A stretch of 64,000 nt of DNA from CAVYTF01 sp963708205 (GCA_963708205.1 OY970196.1:1364001-1428000); one strand, 5' to 3'. Positions 52,285-62,085 are shown, counted from the stretch's first letter. Notes: generated from the sequence alone by a model not told the origin. A program made the numbers and translations.

Positions 52285-52719
52285 ATGAGAGAAGATTTAT
52301 TTGTATCAGAATCTGTAGAGATAAATGCAAATGCATCTAAAGTGTGGCATGCACTAACAACTCCTGAAATAATTAAAGAATATTTGTTCGGCACTGAAAC
52401 AATTACAGATTGGAAAATAGGAAGTGAAATAATTTTTCAGGGAGAATATAATGGAACAAATTATCGCGATAAAGGAATCATTAAAGAAAATATTCCAAAT
52501 CAATTATTAAGCTATACGTATTGGAGTGGCTTTTCAGGATTGGAGGATAAACCCGAAAATTATTCTACCATTACTTATACTTTAAAAAGCAGCAATAGTG
52601 AAAAAACAATTTTTACATGGACACAAAAAGGATTTGCTTCTGAGCAAGGCCGCGATCATTCCCAAAAAGGTATGAAGGAATTTCTTGAAAAAATTAAAGT
52701 AATAATTGAAAGTAAATAA
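52285..52719 (+). CDS. SRPBCC/AHSA1-like domain protein
   Basis: A 144-residue single-domain protein of the START-like (SRPBCC) fold. SVEINANASKVWHALTTPEI at the start and GMKEFLEKIKVI at the end are typical of the AHSA1/CalC branch, which binds hydrophobic ligands. It lies five bases after frr, so the two are co-transcribed. Function unknown. Confidence 0.85.
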   Translation: MREDLFVSESVEINANASKVWHALTTPEIIKEYLFGTETITDWKIGSEIIFQGEYNGTNYRDKGIIKENIPNQLLSYTYWSGFSGLEDKPENYSTITYTLKSSNSEKTIFTWTQKGFASEQGRDHSQKGMKEFLEKIKVIIESK

Positions 52720-52726
52720 AAACCAT

Positions 52727-52756
52727 TTGGCTTAAATACAAAATCTCCTATTTTTG
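52727..52756 (+). promoter_or_regulatory. Strong Bacteroidota promoter before tRNA-Asn
   Basis: TTG (52727-52729), exactly 19 bases, then TATTTTTG (52749-52756): a full consensus match in both boxes and spacing. Transcription would start near 52763, about nine bases before the tRNA. It must also drive the rsbQ-like gene behind the tRNA, since no room exists for another promoter outside the tRNA gene. Confidence 0.75.
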
Positions 52757-52771
52757 CCACCCATTACAAAA

Positions 52772-52845
52772 TCCCGAATAGCTCAGCTGGTTAGAGCATC
52801 TGACTGTTAATCAGAGGGTCACTGGTTCAAGTCCAGTTTCGGGAG
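52772..52845 (+). tRNA. tRNA-Asn (anticodon GTT)
   Basis: A full cloverleaf: acceptor TCCCGAA/TTCGGGA, D arm AGCTCAGCTGGTTAGAGC, anticodon arm TCTGACTGTTAATCAGA with anticodon GTT, and T arm CTGGTTCAAGTCCAG. The discriminator is G (52845), as expected for Asn. A full CCA is not encoded; the next bases are CATG, in which the ATG starts the following gene. Confidence 0.97.
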
Positions 52846-52846
52846 C

Positions 52847-53650
52847 ATGAATGTTGTTAGCAGAAACAACGTACACATTTCAGGCAAAGGAAAACAAACC
52901 ATGCTGTTTGCACATGGCTTTGGTTGCGATCAACATATGTGGCGTTTTATAACGCCTGCATTTGAAGACGATTATAAAGTGATAACTTTTGATTATGTAG
53001 GAGCCGGTAATTCTGACATCTCAAAATACAATGCTGAACGTTATGCTAAACTTCAAGGTTATAGCCATGATGTTTTAGACATCTGCGAAGAGCTCCATTT
53101 ACACGATATTATTTTTGTTGGCCATTCAGTAAGCTCAATGATAGGGTTACTTGCGGCAATTGAGCAGCCAAAATATTTCAAACAACTCATCATGGTTGGT
53201 CCATCTCCATGTTATATCAACTACGATGATTACATTGGTGGATTTGAAAAAAAAGATATTGAAGGTTTGTTAGAAACCATGGAAAAAAATTATATCGGAT
53301 GGGCAAATTTTTTAGCTCCAAATATTATGGGCAATAAAAGTAGACCTGAATTAGGTGATGAATTAACCCAAAGTTTTTGTTCCACTGATCCTGTTATTGC
53401 AAGGCAGTTTGCAGAAGCTACTTTTTTTTCAGATAATAGAAATGATCTTAAAAAAAATAAAATTCCAAGTCTGTTGCTTCAATGCTCCGAAGATATTATT
53501 GCACCGCTGGAAGTCGGAGAATATTTATCAAAAAATCTTTTAGATTCTACGCTTAAAGTAATGAAAGCAACAGGACATTGCCCGCATTTAAGTGAACCTG
53601 AAGAAACGATTTGTTTGATTAAAGAGTATCTTACAAATCAATATGCATGA
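52847..53650 (+). CDS. rsbQ: RsbQ-like alpha/beta hydrolase, signalling type
   Basis: A 267-residue alpha/beta hydrolase closely resembling Bacillus RsbQ throughout (GFGCDQHMWRF, FDYVGAGNSD, MVGPSPCYIN, EKNYIGWANF, FCSTDPVIARQFA). The catalytic triad is Ser94 (VGHSVSS), Asp216 and His244 (TGHCPHLS). RsbQ is thought to process a small ligand sensed by the PAS domain of its partner; plant KAI2 and D14 receptors are relatives. The ATG is one base after tRNA-Asn and is the only possible start, since an in-frame stop lies at 52808 and the N-terminus aligns with RsbQ. It overlaps a PAS-kinase gene by eight bases. Confidence 0.93.
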   Translation: MNVVSRNNVHISGKGKQTMLFAHGFGCDQHMWRFITPAFEDDYKVITFDYVGAGNSDISKYNAERYAKLQGYSHDVLDICEELHLHDIIFVGHSVSSMIGLLAAIEQPKYFKQLIMVGPSPCYINYDDYIGGFEKKDIEGLLETMEKNYIGWANFLAPNIMGNKSRPELGDELTQSFCSTDPVIARQFAEATFFSDNRNDLKKNKIPSLLLQCSEDIIAPLEVGEYLSKNLLDSTLKVMKATGHCPHLSEPEETICLIKEYLTNQYA

Positions 53651-54821
53651 AATTGATTTAGCTCCCTTCTTTTATTTTTCGGTTAATACTGATGGCATGC
53701 TTGCAAATGTAAATGCAACTCTCTGCGAAAATCTCGGATATAAAAAAGATGAGTTAGCTGGAGAAAAGCAAGATAAAATATTTACAATTTCAACAAGAAT
53801 TTTTATTCAAACCCATTTACTTCCACTGCTGCAAATGCAAGGTAATACAGATGAGATATTTATGACCTTGCTATCAAGAAATAAAGAACACATTCCCTTA
53901 CTTTTCAACATCGAAAAAAAAATAATTGATAATAAAACATTGCTTTTATTTGCCGGAATTCCTGTAAAAAACCGTAAAAAATTTGAAGAGGAATTGATCG
54001 CTGCCAAAAAAAATGCAGAAGCTTCTTTGCATGAAAACACTGCACTTAAAGAAGCAAAGCACGAGCTTCAAATAAAAATCAACGAACTTGATAAACATCT
54101 TCAAACTATCAATAAACAAAACGGCGAATTAAGACAAATAACCCGTGTTATCACACACGATCTGCAAGAACCATTAAGAAAAATATTAACCTTCGTCAAC
54201 ATATTGAATGAAGAAATAAATGATGCTATTCAATTACAAAAAACAGAAAAAATCAAGCAGTTTTCTGATGTTATGCGTTCAATGATTTTTGGCTTGCAGC
54301 AATATCTATGGATTTCAGAGCAACCAACAAAAGCAACTCTTTTAAACGCAACTAAAATTTTATCATCAGCAAAAAAGAAAGTACAAAATGAAAATCCATT
54401 AATCGTTGTTGAAGTTGGGGATACTGATTTCCCTGAATTATATGCCGATGAAGAACAAGTTGAATTATTATTTTATCATCTTATTTCAAATGCTGTTCGT
54501 TTTAGAAAAGACTGCAATAAAGCAATCATAAAATTTTCGATGATAACACTTCAGCTTAATGAATTCCGAAACACAACAGACCAATATAATTATGTTGATT
54601 ATTATCGTTTGCAAGCTGAAGATACCGGCGTTGGCTTCGATCCAAAATATAAAGATCAAACGTTTCAGCTTTTCAAACGGCTACATAAAAACAGCGGTTT
54701 AGGAATCGGATTATCCTTATGCAAAAAAATTGCGGAAAACCATTCGGGGTTTATTGAAATTGATAGTGAAGAAAACAAAGGCACAGTGGTTAGTGTTTTC
54801 ATTCCGGTTGCATCTAAATAA
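53643..54821 (+). CDS. PAS-domain histidine kinase, partner of the RsbQ-like hydrolase
   Basis: A 392-residue soluble kinase: N-terminal PAS domain (about 5-115; FFYFSVNTDGMLANVNATLC), a coiled-coil linker (about 115-160), the H-box RVITHDLQEPLRKILTF with His172 and an ATPase domain (YHLISNAVRF, EDTGVGFD, SGLGIGLSLCKK). No membrane segment. In Bacillus the RsbQ partner is RsbP, a PAS-PP2C phosphatase; here the same PAS input is joined to a kinase output. It overlaps the hydrolase gene by eight bases. No response regulator is adjacent, so the downstream target is elsewhere. Confidence 0.87.
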   Translation: MHEIDLAPFFYFSVNTDGMLANVNATLCENLGYKKDELAGEKQDKIFTISTRIFIQTHLLPLLQMQGNTDEIFMTLLSRNKEHIPLLFNIEKKIIDNKTLLLFAGIPVKNRKKFEEELIAAKKNAEASLHENTALKEAKHELQIKINELDKHLQTINKQNGELRQITRVITHDLQEPLRKILTFVNILNEEINDAIQLQKTEKIKQFSDVMRSMIFGLQQYLWISEQPTKATLLNATKILSSAKKKVQNENPLIVVEVGDTDFPELYADEEQVELLFYHLISNAVRFRKDCNKAIIKFSMITLQLNEFRNTTDQYNYVDYYRLQAEDTGVGFDPKYKDQTFQLFKRLHKNSGLGIGLSLCKKIAENHSGFIEIDSEENKGTVVSVFIPVASK

Positions 54822-54887
54822 GATTTTAAGTTTCTCCTCTTTAGTTTGTTTTTTAATTAATCTACATTTGAAAATTAGCACATCATT

Positions 54888-56612
54888 ATGAGAAAAAGTT
54901 TATACGTTGCTATTGGCTTAATAATCATAACGATCGCGGCCTATTCCTATTTGCGTTTTGATGTGCTGAAAACAAAATACATCAAACCAAAAACTGCTCA
55001 AGCCCGCTCTGCCATTGATCTTCGGCCATTATTAATTGCAAAATTACAGGAGCTAATCAAAGATGGATCTGACGGATTATACAATTTACAAATAGAAAAA
55101 ATTAATCCCGATGTCCTTACTTCTACCGTTGATCTTTTTCATGTCACGCTTACTCCTGATTCTTCAGCGCTTGCAAAATTAATTGCGATGCAAAAAGGAC
55201 CGGATGATGTTTTCAAACTTTCATTCGACACTTTACACATCAATGGTATTTCGTTAAATGATTTTTTAAGTAAAAAAAATATCAGCCTTGATACTATTTT
55301 ACTTAACAAACCAACGATAATTACCTATTATACTTTGCATAATTATAATGCAGAAAAAAGAAAACAAGACAGTGCATTAACTTTATATCAACGTATAACC
55401 AAACAATTTAAAAGCATTGCCATAAATGCAATTATCATACAAAATGCAAATTTTTCAACCATTGAAAAAGCAGGTTCACAAAACAATCAAACTATAAATA
55501 ATATCTCTGTCCGCATCAGCAATTTGTTGATAGACTCAACTACACAATTTGATAACAGGCGTTTTTTATTTTCAAAAAATGTGGAGCTTTTTTCAGATAA
55601 TTATCTTCTAAGAACCCCTGACAGCCTGTATTTTTTTAAAGTTGGACATTTTTATGTTGATGCTGTTCAGCATAAAATGGTTGTGACAAATTTATCGTTT
55701 ATTCCAAGAGGAAGTGTGGAGCAGTTTGAAAGTAAACTGAAAACAATGAACGACAGGTTCACGGTAAACTTTCCTAAAATAATTTTTACAAATGTTGATT
55801 GGTGGAGATTACTGAACCGCGAAAAGTTTTTGTGTGATACGGCAAATATTTCCGGTGGAGAAATTGATGATTATTTAGATCGGTCAGTGCCGGCATCGCC
55901 GCATATTGATGTGAAAGATTTTCCAGGTCAGCTTTTGGTTCAGTGCCCATTGAAAGTTTTTTTTAGAAAGATTAATGTGCATAATATTAAAGTTGCTTAT
56001 AAGGAATATAATCCTTCGAGCAGGCAAAGCGGGTTTATATTTCTAGATGCAATAAATGGAAGCTTTACAAACATTACCAATATTGAAGATTCAATTAACA
56101 AGAATGCAAATTTTGATTTTTTTGGAGAAGCTTTATTTGCATCTAAAGTTGCAATGGCAGCAGACTTTCATTTCGATCTTTCAAAAACAAATACAGGAAA
56201 TTTTTCTGTAAATTTAAAAGTGGGGAAAATAGATACAACTTATATAAACCCAGTGGCAGCGCCACTTGGCATGTTTAAAATTCAGAAAGGAACTATACAA
56301 AGTGGTATCGCAAATGTTGTGGGAAATGACTTTTCTGCCGATGCGAAAGTGAATGTTTTGTACAACGATATTGAATTAGTTCCTCTGAAAAGATCGAATG
56401 ATGATCTAAAGAAAAAAACGATTTTTAGTTTTGTTGCAAATACTTTTCTCATTAAAAAAAACAATCCTTCAAAGAATGAAAAACCAAGAATTTCGGAAGT
56501 TACCTGCGCAAGAGATCATCATGACAGTTTTTTTAATTTTGTATGGCATTCAATATCAACAAGTATTTTAAAGACAGTTGGCATATCAAAAAATAAAAAT
56601 AGCAAAAGTTAG
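54888..56612 (+). CDS. AsmA-like/DUF748-type envelope protein
   Basis: A 574-residue protein with an N-terminal membrane anchor (about 4-22) and a long beta-rich periplasmic part. The C-terminus (KKKTIFSFVANTFLIKKNNP, then DHHDSFFNFVWHSISTSILK) matches the end of AsmA-like proteins of this phylum, a superfamily linked to phospholipid movement or outer-membrane assembly. Length and single anchor fit. It is separated from the kinase gene by 66 bp and may be independent. Confidence 0.65.
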   Translation: MRKSLYVAIGLIIITIAAYSYLRFDVLKTKYIKPKTAQARSAIDLRPLLIAKLQELIKDGSDGLYNLQIEKINPDVLTSTVDLFHVTLTPDSSALAKLIAMQKGPDDVFKLSFDTLHINGISLNDFLSKKNISLDTILLNKPTIITYYTLHNYNAEKRKQDSALTLYQRITKQFKSIAINAIIIQNANFSTIEKAGSQNNQTINNISVRISNLLIDSTTQFDNRRFLFSKNVELFSDNYLLRTPDSLYFFKVGHFYVDAVQHKMVVTNLSFIPRGSVEQFESKLKTMNDRFTVNFPKIIFTNVDWWRLLNREKFLCDTANISGGEIDDYLDRSVPASPHIDVKDFPGQLLVQCPLKVFFRKINVHNIKVAYKEYNPSSRQSGFIFLDAINGSFTNITNIEDSINKNANFDFFGEALFASKVAMAADFHFDLSKTNTGNFSVNLKVGKIDTTYINPVAAPLGMFKIQKGTIQSGIANVVGNDFSADAKVNVLYNDIELVPLKRSNDDLKKKTIFSFVANTFLIKKNNPSKNEKPRISEVTCARDHHDSFFNFVWHSISTSILKTVGISKNKNSKS

Positions 56613-56680
56613 CCTGATAATATTTTTAAGATAGCTTTTAATAATTTCGACAGAGATTAGTTTTATAAAACTTCAAAATA

Positions 56681-57949
56681 ATGTTTTATAATAAAGATTG
56701 TTTCAGAAATATTTTTGTACGATTTTTTGCTTTATTCATTATATTTTTTTCAGTAAATGTTGCTCTTAGTCAAAAAAACAATCTTAATTATTATATTCAA
56801 ACTGCTTTAACAAACAGTCCTTTACTTAAAGATTATCAAAACCAGATACAACTGAATTTAATAGACAGCGCACGCATTGCAGCAGGTTATAAACTTCAGG
56901 TATCAGGCAACAGCATAAACAACATCGCGCCTACTTATAAAGGTTTTGGCTATGATGAAGCCATAACAAACGGCGGACAACTTGCTGAACTAATTTCAGT
57001 TTCTAAAACAATTATAAGTCGTTCGCATGTGGATGCGCAGTACAGAGATTTGCAATTGCAAAATCAAACATTGAGTAATACTGCAAAAATTTCTGTGCAG
57101 GATCTTAAGAAAAATATCACTTCTCAGTACATTACAGTTTATGGAGATCTGCAACAATTGAATATTACAAAACAGGAAAATGATTTATTAAATAAAGAAG
57201 AAAAAATTTTAAAAATCCTTACACAAAAAAATGTGTACAGGCAAACAGATTATCTTTCGTTTTTAGTAACGCTGCAACAACAAGAGCTTACTATAAAACA
57301 ATTACAGATACAATTTGACAATGATTTTTATACACTAAATTATCTGTGCGGAATTAACGATACAACACACATAGATTTGCAAACACCTGAAATCAATGTC
57401 AATATTTTACCAAACATTTCAAACTCTGTTTTTTATAAGAAATTTGAAATAGATAGCCTAAGATCCATTAACAGCAAGGCTTTGATTGATTACAGCTATA
57501 AACCAAAAATAAGTATTTATGGCGATGGAGGTTTTAATTCTGCATTCAGTTATGAAGGTTATAAAAATTTTGGATTGAGTGCCGGTGTTAGTTTAACGGT
57601 ACCAATTTATGATGGCAAACAAAGACAATTGCAATATAATAAAATAACTATTTCTGAAAGAACAAGAGAAAGTTATCGCGATTTTTTTATCAAACAATAC
57701 AGTCAGCAAATTATGCAGTTGATGAACCAGTTGCAACAAACCGAAGGATTAATAACAGATATAAATAATGAACTGGAATTTTCAGAAACTTTGATAAATG
57801 CAAATGGAAAACTCCTGGAAACAGGTGATGCAAAAATTACCGATTATATTTTAGCGATCAATAATTATTTAAACACAAAGAATCTTTTGATACAAAATAC
57901 AATTGCCCGGCTGCAAATTATGAATCAAATAAATTATTGGAACCAATAA
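56681..57949 (+). CDS. TolC-family outer-membrane efflux protein
   Basis: 422 residues with a signal peptide (about 1-30, ending VALSQ) and two long helical hairpin repeats typical of TolC-type proteins (LNYYIQTALTNSPLLKDYQN; LSAGVSLTVPIYDGKQRQLQ; ETGDAKITDYILAINNYLN). It forms the outer-membrane exit duct of the tripartite pump encoded with the next two genes. The next gene begins nine bases after its stop. Confidence 0.9.
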   Translation: MFYNKDCFRNIFVRFFALFIIFFSVNVALSQKNNLNYYIQTALTNSPLLKDYQNQIQLNLIDSARIAAGYKLQVSGNSINNIAPTYKGFGYDEAITNGGQLAELISVSKTIISRSHVDAQYRDLQLQNQTLSNTAKISVQDLKKNITSQYITVYGDLQQLNITKQENDLLNKEEKILKILTQKNVYRQTDYLSFLVTLQQQELTIKQLQIQFDNDFYTLNYLCGINDTTHIDLQTPEINVNILPNISNSVFYKKFEIDSLRSINSKALIDYSYKPKISIYGDGGFNSAFSYEGYKNFGLSAGVSLTVPIYDGKQRQLQYNKITISERTRESYRDFFIKQYSQQIMQLMNQLQQTEGLITDINNELEFSETLINANGKLLETGDAKITDYILAINNYLNTKNLLIQNTIARLQIMNQINYWNQ

Positions 57950-57957
57950 TTAAGCGC

Positions 57958-58887
57958 ATGAAATATTTATATAAATATTTTTTTTACCTGTTCGTATTCA
58001 CCTTTTTTTCCTGCAACAATAAAACAGCAGATGCGGACGATGATGTCGATAAAAAAAGCATCGCAACGCCAGTAACTGTTGCTTCCATCATGCAGGATAC
58101 ACTCTCCGATTTTATTTTATTAAATGCAACATCTTCATTCTTACAAAACAGCGTTGTAAATTCAAACATGAACGGTTATGTGCGGGCAGTAAATACGCAG
58201 CTTGGCAAATTTGTTTTTTCGGGAGATATTTTATTTACTATAAAAACAAAAGAATCTGAAAGCCTCGGAAATGTTATCAGCAAACTGGATTCAGGATTTA
58301 AATTTAATGGAACAGGAAATATAAAAGCGGGCGTAAGCGGCTACATTGTTGAGCTTGATCATCAAAACGGAGATTATGTGCAGGATGGTCAGCAGCTTGC
58401 TGTAATCAGCAACAGCAATAGTTTTGCGTTTATTCTAAACCTGCCTTATGAGTTAAATGATTATGTACATCGTGGTCAAATACTTGATCTCTTTTTACCG
58501 GATAATAAAAAATTAAGTGCAATTGTTTCTTCAGTAATGCCACAAATTGATTCTGCTTCACAAACAGAAAAAGTTATTTTAAAAATTATTTCCAATACAG
58601 CAATTCCTGAAAATCTTGTTGCAAAAGTGAAGATCATAAAAAGCGAAAAAACAAATGCGCAATCATTACCAAAGCAAGCTGTATTGAGTGATGAAACACA
58701 AAATAATTTTTGGGTGATGAAACTTATAAATGACAGCATTGCAATAAAAGTTCCTGTAAAAAAAGGAATTGAAACGAATAACAGAATTGAAATTTTATCA
58801 CCACAGTTTTCTTCATCAGATAAAATTTTACTTACAGGAAATTATGGATTAGATGATTCTGCAAAAGTGAAAGTGAATAGTTTTTAA
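57958..58887 (+). CDS. RND efflux periplasmic adaptor (membrane fusion lipoprotein)
   Basis: 309 residues. The signal ends in a lipobox (FTFFSCNNK), so it is a lipoprotein. A split biotinyl-lipoyl domain follows (YVRAVNTQLGKFVFSGDILF; VSGYIVELDHQNGDYVQDGQ) with beta-barrel domain after; the helical hairpin between the lipoyl halves is very short. It is smaller than AcrA-type adaptors. The ATG at 57958 is preferred to an in-frame TTG at 57937. It joins the RND pump to the TolC-like duct. Confidence 0.88.
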   Translation: MKYLYKYFFYLFVFTFFSCNNKTADADDDVDKKSIATPVTVASIMQDTLSDFILLNATSSFLQNSVVNSNMNGYVRAVNTQLGKFVFSGDILFTIKTKESESLGNVISKLDSGFKFNGTGNIKAGVSGYIVELDHQNGDYVQDGQQLAVISNSNSFAFILNLPYELNDYVHRGQILDLFLPDNKKLSAIVSSVMPQIDSASQTEKVILKIISNTAIPENLVAKVKIIKSEKTNAQSLPKQAVLSDETQNNFWVMKLINDSIAIKVPVKKGIETNNRIEILSPQFSSSDKILLTGNYGLDDSAKVKVNSF

Positions 58888-58912
58888 AAATATTTTTCGT
58901 TCATAAAAAATC

Positions 58913-61900
58913 ATGCAAAAATTTTTCATTTCACATAGAAGTCCTGTTGCATTTTTTTTAGCGCTCATTTTGCTCGGCGGTGCATTTGCATACAGCAATA
59001 TGCCGACATCACTTTTTCCTGATATTACTTTTCCTAAAATAAAAATCATTGCTGATGCAGGCTTGCAACCTGTTGATAAAATGATGGTGACTGTGACCAG
59101 ACCATTAGAAATTGCTGTAAAAGAAGTGCCTGATTTAAAAATGGTGCAAAGCACTACAAGCCGCGGCAGTTGTGAGATTGCGGCTTTTATGAACGACAAC
59201 AGCGACATAGACGCAGGGCTGCAAAAGGTACAGGCATCCATTGATGCAATAAAAAATAATTTACCACAGGGAGTAAATATTTCTGTTGAAAAAATGAATC
59301 CATCAATATTTCCTGTGATGGGTTATAGTCTTGAAAGTAATTCATTGCCTCCGATAGAACTGAAGCAGCTTGCGGATTACACCATCAAACCTTTTTTATC
59401 GCAAGTAAAAGGTGTAGCTGAAATACGCATCATTGGCGGTAAAACCAAAGAATATTGGATTCAATTAAATACTCAGAAAATGAGTTCGCTCGGCATAACG
59501 CCTGATGCTGTGAGCAATGCTGTTTCAGCAACAAATTTTATTAAATCAAATGGTTATTTATCAGATTATCGTTACTTGTATTTGACAGTTACTGATGCAA
59601 CAATGCATACAAAAGAAGACCTTGAAAATATTGTTATCAGTAATGATAAACGTGTCGTAACACTTAAAGATATTGCCGATGTAGAAGTGAAAGAAGCTAT
59701 AGAATACACAAAAATAAATACGAATGGCAAGGAGGGGATTTTGATTGCAGTGATAAAACAACCCAATGCAAATCTTATAGATGTTTCTGATGATATGCAG
59801 GAACAACTTAAAAAGCTTAAAAATATTTTACCTAAAAATGTTTCAATAGTTCCTTATTATGTTCAGGCTGATTTTGTGCGCGATTCCATTAAAAGTGTGA
59901 GTGATAGTTTGTGGTTTGGTTTAGCATTGGCAATTATTGTTGCTATGTTTTTTCTTCAATCAATAAAAGCAAGTGCAGCGATTTTTATTGCAATTCCTGT
60001 TACGCTTTGCCTCACATTAATTGTTTTGTATGCTTTTGGTTTTACATTAAATATTATGACACTTGGCGCTATTGCTGCAGCCATTGCTTTGATCATTGAC
60101 GATGCAATTGTCGTGGTAGAACAAATATACCGAACGCATGAAGAATATCCTGATGAAACGCCCGCCGGCATTGTATCTAAAGGCTTGCGATATTTATTAC
60201 CGGCAATGATCGGTTCATCATTAAGCACGATCGTTATTTTTCTTCCGTTTGTTTTAATGACCGGCGTTGCAGGTTCTTATTTTAAAGTAATGACAAGCAC
60301 TATGATCATTACTTTGTTGTGTTCGTTTTTTGTTACCTGGTTAGGATTGCCCATTATTTATTTATTGCTATCGCGAAATAAAAAAACAAAAACAAATGAT
60401 GCAACAACCCCACAGGTAAAGAAAGTAAAAACACAAAAATGGGTTTCATTTTTTTTGAAAAAACCATATTTGAGTTTTATAATTATTATACTTTTTGCAG
60501 CAGTTTTATTATTGATCTACCCGCAACTTGAAACTGGTTTTTTACCGAAAATGGATGAAGGAAGTATTGTGCTTGATTACAATTCACCAGCCGGAACTTC
60601 TTTGCAACAAACAGATACAATGCTCCGTGAAGTTGAAAAAATTATTATCGCAGATTCAAACGTGCAGTCTTATTCAAGAAGAACAGGAACGCAAATGGGC
60701 TTTTTTATTACAGAGCCAAACAATGGTGATTATCTTATTCAACTTAAAAAAAACAGAACCAAAACAACAGATGAAGTGATTGCAGAGCTGCGGCAAAAAA
60801 TTGAAACTACACAACCAGCACTGCGCATAGATTTTGGACAAGTTATATCAGATATGCTTGGTGATTTGATGACATCAACACAACCAATAGAAATAAAAAT
60901 TTTTGGTAATGATGCAAAAAAAATAAGAAACTTATCTGATGAGGTTACCAATATTCTTGACAGCACAAAAGGCACAGCTGATGTGTTTAATGGAATAACA
61001 ACAGTAGGACCAACGCTGCAAATTAATCCTGATTTTATAAAGCTTGCGCAATACGGCATTTCACCTTCAGCGCTTCAAAGCCAGGTGCAAACATCACTTG
61101 AAGGAAATGTTGTTGGAACTATGCTTGAAAGAGAACAAAATGTAAACGTGCGCATGATTTATCCTGATGCCAAACAACAAAGTATCGAAGGTTTGAACAA
61201 GCTTCCGGTGTTTTTACCTAATGGTATGTTGAAGCCATTGAATGCGCTTGCCAATATGCAATTAGATTCTGGTGATGCAGAAATACAAAGGGAAAATCTG
61301 CAACAGATCGGCATTGTTTCTGCACGGCTCGACAGTCTTGACCTTGGAACCGTGATGAAAGAAATAAAAAAAAATGTTGATGAAAAAATTATTTTGCCTC
61401 AAGGATATCACATAGAATATGGCGGCGACTATATGGAGCAACAACAATCTTTTAAAGAATTATTTATCATTCTTGTAATTGCAGCGATGCTTGTTTTTTT
61501 GGTTATTTTATTTTTATTTAAAGAAATAAAAACTGCAGTGATCATTTTGGTGCTTGCTATTCTTGGTATTGCAGGAAGTTTTCTTGCATTATATTTTACA
61601 GGCACACAACTAAATGTTGGTAGTTATACAGGTATTATTATGATTGTTGGAATTATTGGTGAAAATGCAATTTTTACTTTATGGCAATTTAAAGAAGCAC
61701 ATCTTATGCAACCCGTTGATGATGCGATTGTTTATGCAATTTCTACAAGATTGCGGCCTAAGTTAATGACCGCGATTGGCGCTATCATTGCCTTAATGCC
61801 ACTTGCGCTTGGCATTGGTGCCGGGGCACAACTTCATCAGCCATTGGCAATTGCTGTTATCGGAGGTTTCATTGCTGCATTGCCTTTATTGCTAATCGTT

Positions 61901-61942
61901 CTTCCTTCGCTTATAAAAATTACTACTAAAAAAATGGAATAA
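58913..61942 (+). CDS. RND efflux transporter (AcrB/HAE family)
   Basis: A 1009-residue, twelve-helix proton-driven pump. The TM4 proton-relay motif AIAAAIALIIDDAIVVVEQI (Asp-Asp) is present, and the start FFISHRSPVAFFLALILLGG and PTSLFPDITFPKIKI fit the family. The second half repeats the architecture (LYPQLETGFLPKMDEGSIVL to GIIGENAIFTLWQFKEA). Slightly shorter than AcrB (1049). The substrate is unknown; metal-type CusA is less likely since no Met-rich triad is evident. It ends a three-gene pump operon. Confidence 0.93.
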   Translation: MQKFFISHRSPVAFFLALILLGGAFAYSNMPTSLFPDITFPKIKIIADAGLQPVDKMMVTVTRPLEIAVKEVPDLKMVQSTTSRGSCEIAAFMNDNSDIDAGLQKVQASIDAIKNNLPQGVNISVEKMNPSIFPVMGYSLESNSLPPIELKQLADYTIKPFLSQVKGVAEIRIIGGKTKEYWIQLNTQKMSSLGITPDAVSNAVSATNFIKSNGYLSDYRYLYLTVTDATMHTKEDLENIVISNDKRVVTLKDIADVEVKEAIEYTKINTNGKEGILIAVIKQPNANLIDVSDDMQEQLKKLKNILPKNVSIVPYYVQADFVRDSIKSVSDSLWFGLALAIIVAMFFLQSIKASAAIFIAIPVTLCLTLIVLYAFGFTLNIMTLGAIAAAIALIIDDAIVVVEQIYRTHEEYPDETPAGIVSKGLRYLLPAMIGSSLSTIVIFLPFVLMTGVAGSYFKVMTSTMIITLLCSFFVTWLGLPIIYLLLSRNKKTKTNDATTPQVKKVKTQKWVSFFLKKPYLSFIIIILFAAVLLLIYPQLETGFLPKMDEGSIVLDYNSPAGTSLQQTDTMLREVEKIIIADSNVQSYSRRTGTQMGFFITEPNNGDYLIQLKKNRTKTTDEVIAELRQKIETTQPALRIDFGQVISDMLGDLMTSTQPIEIKIFGNDAKKIRNLSDEVTNILDSTKGTADVFNGITTVGPTLQINPDFIKLAQYGISPSALQSQVQTSLEGNVVGTMLEREQNVNVRMIYPDAKQQSIEGLNKLPVFLPNGMLKPLNALANMQLDSGDAEIQRENLQQIGIVSARLDSLDLGTVMKEIKKNVDEKIILPQGYHIEYGGDYMEQQQSFKELFIILVIAAMLVFLVILFLFKEIKTAVIILVLAILGIAGSFLALYFTGTQLNVGSYTGIIMIVGIIGENAIFTLWQFKEAHLMQPVDDAIVYAISTRLRPKLMTAIGAIIALMPLALGIGAGAQLHQPLAIAVIGGFIAALPLLLIVLPSLIKITTKKME

Positions 61943-62085
61943 TTTTATTCAATTATTTTTTACCTACAAACAATTTCGGAACTTTTCGACTTATAATGAT
62001 ATAGGGTTTCAAAAAATCAATTTTATATCTCTTTAAATTCCATTTTCTTTGTACTATATTTTGCTGATCTTCAAAAAATTAACAC

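Noticed and set aside
53643..54821. RsbP-type PP2C phosphatase as partner of the hydrolase
   Set aside because: The C-terminal part has H, N and G boxes of a histidine kinase and no PP2C metal motifs.
52285..54821. Genomic island inserted at tRNA-Asn
   Set aside because: tRNA genes are common integration sites, but no integrase, no duplicated tRNA end and no base-composition shift is seen downstream.
58913..61942. CusA-type heavy-metal pump
   Set aside because: No Met-rich transport path or metal-binding adaptor and no adjacent copper genes; general HAE/RND pump is the safer call.
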